Origin: Desulfovibrio sp.
Lineage (GTDB): Bacteria > Desulfobacterota > Desulfovibrionia > Desulfovibrionales > Desulfovibrionaceae
NCBI RefSeq assembly: GCF_034006445.1
Contig: NZ_JAVESS010000002.1
Coordinates: 310,001-374,000, forward strand
Length of the DNA: 64,000 bases
Direction: 5' to 3'
The translations under genes and the position numbers were made by a program. The notes beneath the pieces were generated by a model. The model was not told the origin of the DNA and made no database searches. It worked only from the letters and a program-made list of their open reading frames with translations. Below are positions 61,495 to 64,000 of the stretch, piece by piece; position 1 is the stretch's first letter; every line of letters starts with the position of its first letter.

Positions 61495-62489
61495 GATCCG
61501 GCGGCCTCGTCAACAACAATGGTGACGGGCATGCCCTGGCGCATGAGGTTTTCAGGGTCAGCGACCTGCACCCGCAGGCGGTACACCAGCGCGGTGCGCA
61601 CCTCGCGGGTTTCCACGGTTTTTGGCGTGAACTCCGCCGTGGGAGAAATAAAACCCACCGTGCCGGGAAAACTCTTGCCCGGAGCCGCATCCACCATGAC
61701 GCGCACAGCCATGCCCGGCTTGATGCGCCCCAGGTTCGGCTCGTCCACATAGGCACGCAGCCAGACCGGATCCGTGAGAGTCAGCGTGTATACGGTCTGC
61801 CCCTCCTGCACGATGGCCCCGGCCTCGCGGGCGCGGGTAAGCACAATGCCCTTTTGCGGCGCGGCAAGCACGCTGTCGTGCAACTGTATTTCCACGCGCT
61901 TCAGGGCGGCTTGCGCGCCAGCCACGGCGGCGCGCTGCGCCAGCACGTCTTCTTCCCGATAGCCGGAAAGCAGCATATCCAGCTGATCCTGGGCAGAACG
62001 GAGCTTTGCCGCCGTTTCGCGCGACTGGGCGCGGGCATTGTCCAGCTCTTTCTGGGAAACGGCGTTGGAAGAACGCATGGCCGCAACGCGGCGCAGATTG
62101 ATGGCGGCATTTTCAGACAGGGCCGTGGCCGCGTTTACCGCAGCCCTGGCCTGGGCAATCTCCTCAACCCGGTACCCGCGCTCAAGGCGGGCCAGAGCGG
62201 CCTTTTCGCCTTCAAGACGGGCAGCGGTCTCATCCCGCTGCTGGGTCAGCAGATCAGCGTCCAGTCTGGCCAAGGCCTGCCCTTCGGCCACGCTGTCGCC
62301 CTCATCCACCAGCACGGCGGATATACGCCCGCCAACGCGAAAGGCCAGGTCTACCTGGCGGATATCGACATTGCCGTATAGCGTAAGGCTGCCCGCGTGT
62401 CGGCCGTCCAGCCAGCGCCATAAAAAAAGGGCTGCCAGTACCAGAACCGCCACGGCAGCCACACTTACAACCTTGCGAGAAGTTTGCAT
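61491..62489 (-). CDS. HlyD-family membrane fusion protein (YbhG-like)
   Basis: This 332-residue adaptor has an N-terminal signal anchor (VVSVAAVAVLVLAALFLWRW). A biotinyl-lipoyl-like domain (NVDIRQVDLAFRVGGRISAV, then VDEGDSVAEGQALARLDADL), a helical hairpin (GEKAALARLERGYRVEEIAQ and later coils) and a beta-barrel domain (YVDEPNLGRIKPGMAVRVMV) follow. It bridges the inner-membrane pump to the outer membrane. It is the first gene of the four-gene operon and overlaps the ATPase gene (ATGA). Confidence 0.92.
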   Translation of the reverse strand: MQTSRKVVSVAAVAVLVLAALFLWRWLDGRHAGSLTLYGNVDIRQVDLAFRVGGRISAVLVDEGDSVAEGQALARLDADLLTQQRDETAARLEGEKAALARLERGYRVEEIAQARAAVNAATALSENAAINLRRVAAMRSSNAVSQKELDNARAQSRETAAKLRSAQDQLDMLLSGYREEDVLAQRAAVAGAQAALKRVEIQLHDSVLAAPQKGIVLTRAREAGAIVQEGQTVYTLTLTDPVWLRAYVDEPNLGRIKPGMAVRVMVDAAPGKSFPGTVGFISPTAEFTPKTVETREVRTALVYRLRVQVADPENLMRQGMPVTIVVDEAAGS

Positions 62490-62581
62490 GGGCCTCCCGA
62501 TATTTCAAGACGCCTTGAGTGAGCGTCCGCAGTAGTTGAGGGCGGCCTCAGGGCTAACGCCGCTGTCTGCCCGCCTCTTCC

Positions 62582-62809
62582 AGAGCATTTTAGCTTTGAA
62601 AAAGTGTAAATGCTCTAACTCTGCACGAAAGTGCAGCGCGCCACAACGTGGCGTGGATTCAGCCGAGCTTTGGCCGTTGCGACGAAGGAAGCTACGGACA
62701 AAAGCAATTGGTTAATAGAGCGTGCAGCCTGCTGATGGCCGTCGCAAATCGCATTTTCGGCTGAATGAACACTTTGAAATGTGAAGCATTTCAAAGTTAA
62801 TCTGCTCTA
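62582..62809. repeat. CTAGAGCA mosaic repeat, ~228-bp copy
   Basis: It starts AGAGCATTTTAGCTTTG and ends GTTAATCTGCTCTA. Within it are hairpins CTGCACGAAAGTGCAG and CGCCACAACGTGGCG, and a long-range pair TTCAGCCGA/TCGGCTGAA. Its reverse complement matches the outer parts of 26284-26636 closely. It lies upstream of the efflux operon and downstream of catalase. Confidence 0.87.
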
Positions 62810-62909
62810 TGACCGGCCGCCGCATACCACGTAAAGCGACCTGTACAAAACATACCCAGTGCCGCGCGCCTTGTCCACAGCGTTGCACATGAACGGCGCC
62901 ATAACGAGC

Positions 62910-62937
62910 CGCCCCCGGCATTGCTGCCGGGGGCGGA
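62910..62937 (-). terminator. Hairpin after catalase
   Basis: CCGCCCCCGGC pairs perfectly with GCCGGGGGCGG around ATTGCT, 63 bases past the catalase stop. There is no strong T-tract on the minus strand. Confidence 0.5.
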
Positions 62938-62999
62938 ATTGGGGCGTATACAGACCTGTGAGGCTCAAGGGCAGGCAGAGGGCGCTTGGCCCTCAGCTA

Positions 63000-64000
63000 T
63001 CATATTTCAGAAGGATCGATGCCGCAGGCGCGGGCAACACCCGCTCCATATGCCGGGTCGGCCTTGGCGCAGTTACGGATGTGCCGCAGTTTGATCATTT
63101 TGGGAGCATCGCCCAGCTGGCGTGCAGTATTGCCGAAAAGGGCTTCCTGCTGTTCGGGCGTCATAAGGCGGAAGAGCTTGCCGGGCTGTTCGTAATAATC
63201 AGCGTCATCGCAGGGATACGACCAATGATCGGCATCGCCGTTGATTTTGAGCGGCGGCTCGGCCGCGCCCGGCTGCTCCTGCCACGCGCCGTAACTGTTG
63301 GGTTCATAATTGGTGTGGCCGCCATAGTTGCCGTCCACCCGCATCTGGCCGTCACGGTGGTAGCTGTGGAAGGGGCAGCGGGCCTTGTTGACCGGAATAA
63401 GATGATGGTTCACGCCCAGACGGTAGCGCTGCGCATCCCCGTAGGAGAAGAGCCGTCCCTGGAGCATCTTGTCCGGCGAAAAGCCGATACCGGGCACGAT
63501 GTTGGCAGGGTTGAAGGCAGCCTGCTCCACTTCGGCGAAGTAGTTGTCGGGATTGCGGTTCAGTTCCATCACGCCCACTTCATACATGGGCACGTCCTTG
63601 TGGTACCAGACCTTGGTGAGGTCAAAGGGATGATAGGGCAGCTTTTCGGCGTCAAGCTCGGGCATGACCTGTACAAAGAGCTTCCAGCGCGGGAAATCGC
63701 CCTTTTCGATATGTTCGAACAGGTCACGCTGATGGCTGTCGCGGTCGCGCCCGATAAGTTCCTGGGCTTCGGCGTCAGTGAGGTTTTTGATGCCCTGCTG
63801 GGTTTTGAAGTGGAACTTGATCCAGTAGCGCTCGTTCTTGGCGTTGATAAAGCTCATGGTGTGGCTGCTGAAGCCGTGCATGTGCCGGTATGAGGCCGGG
63901 ATGCCGCGATCGCTCATGACCACGGTGACCTGATGCAGGGCTTCGGGCAGGAGGGACCAGAAATCCCAGTTGTCCTGGGCGCTGTGCATGTTGGTGTGCG
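63000..64000 (-). CDS. Catalase (haem), 5' part outside window
   Basis: At least 333 residues are visible, open at the right edge, where the frame reads [20 protein letters not shown]. This is a monofunctional haem catalase that removes hydrogen peroxide. The proximal haem tyrosine lies in [14 protein letters not shown], and [17 protein letters not shown] and [20 protein letters not shown] are typical. The distal histidine would be upstream of the window. The ATG at 63989 is internal, not a start. It suits an anaerobe that meets oxygen. Confidence 0.94.
   Translation of the reverse strand, partial: HTNMHSAQDNWDFWSLLPEALHQVTVVMSDRGIPASYRHMHGFSSHTMSFINAKNERYWIKFHFKTQQGIKNLTDAEAQELIGRDRDSHQRDLFEHIEKGDFPRWKLFVQVMPELDAEKLPYHPFDLTKVWYHKDVPMYEVGVMELNRNPDNYFAEVEQAAFNPANIVPGIGFSPDKMLQGRLFSYGDAQRYRLGVNHHLIPVNKARCPFHSYHRDGQMRVDGNYGGHTNYEPNSYGAWQEQPGAAEPPLKINGDADHWSYPCDDADYYEQPGKLFRLMTPEQQEALFGNTARQLGDAPKMIKLRHIRNCAKADPAYGAGVARACGIDPSEI

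Overview
The window looks like chromosome of a sulfate-reducing deltaproteobacterium of the Desulfovibrio type. It carries a periplasmic monohaem cytochrome c553, a complex I operon without the NADH-oxidising module, an adenylylsulfate-reductase-like flavoprotein with its ferredoxin, and a NikKMLQO-type nickel transporter. Coding density is high and most genes are GC-rich. This identification is inferred from gene content; no database search was run.

Layout. 1-2.6 kb: end of a CarD-type regulator, rho, and cytochrome c553. 2.6-6.1 kb: gene-poor stretch with a degenerate 46-bp tandem repeat, a tRNA-Val(UAC), and a lower-GC patch holding one secreted protein and a decayed IS3-type transposase. 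6.1-17.8 kb: thirteen-gene complex I operon (A, B, C, D, H, I, J, K, two extra antiporter-like subunits, one small membrane protein, M, N) ending in a strong terminator. 18.3-24.2 kb: chemoreceptor, metallophosphoesterase and methyltransferase, separated by repeats. 24.7-32.3 kb: a DASS anion transporter, an AprA-like flavoprotein with a short ferredoxin, a Crp/Fnr regulator, the NhaB Na+/H+ antiporter and a two-domain PII-like protein; this is the most interesting candidate functional module. 32.6-36.4 kb: cinA, metY and a small secreted protein. 36.7-40.7 kb: nickel ECF transporter nikK-M-L-Q-O. 41.6-45.5 kb: a frameshifted PAS-GGDEF gene, an RluA-family pseudouridine synthase and der. 45.8-50.7 kb: livKHMGF branched-chain amino-acid transporter. 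51-56.6 kb: DUF1848-type protein, a small membrane gene overlapping queD, a WcbI-like protein, an iron-sulfur flavoprotein-like reductase, a second secreted protein related to the one at 36 kb, and a K+ channel. 56.9-62.5 kb: HlyD-ABC-ABC2-ABC2 efflux operon on the minus strand. The window ends inside a catalase.

The intergenic DNA is unusual. Two families of interspersed palindromic repeats recur. One is a mosaic bounded by CTAGAGCA and TGCTCTAG, with at least eight copies of 79 to about 350 bp. The other is a GC-rich hairpin of about 41 bp with a conserved C-rich tail, in five copies. In four genes the TAG stop codon is itself the outer edge of a CTAGAGCA element. Several unrelated short tandem repeats (11-46 bp units) also lie between genes. 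No CRISPR array, prophage or complete insertion sequence was seen.
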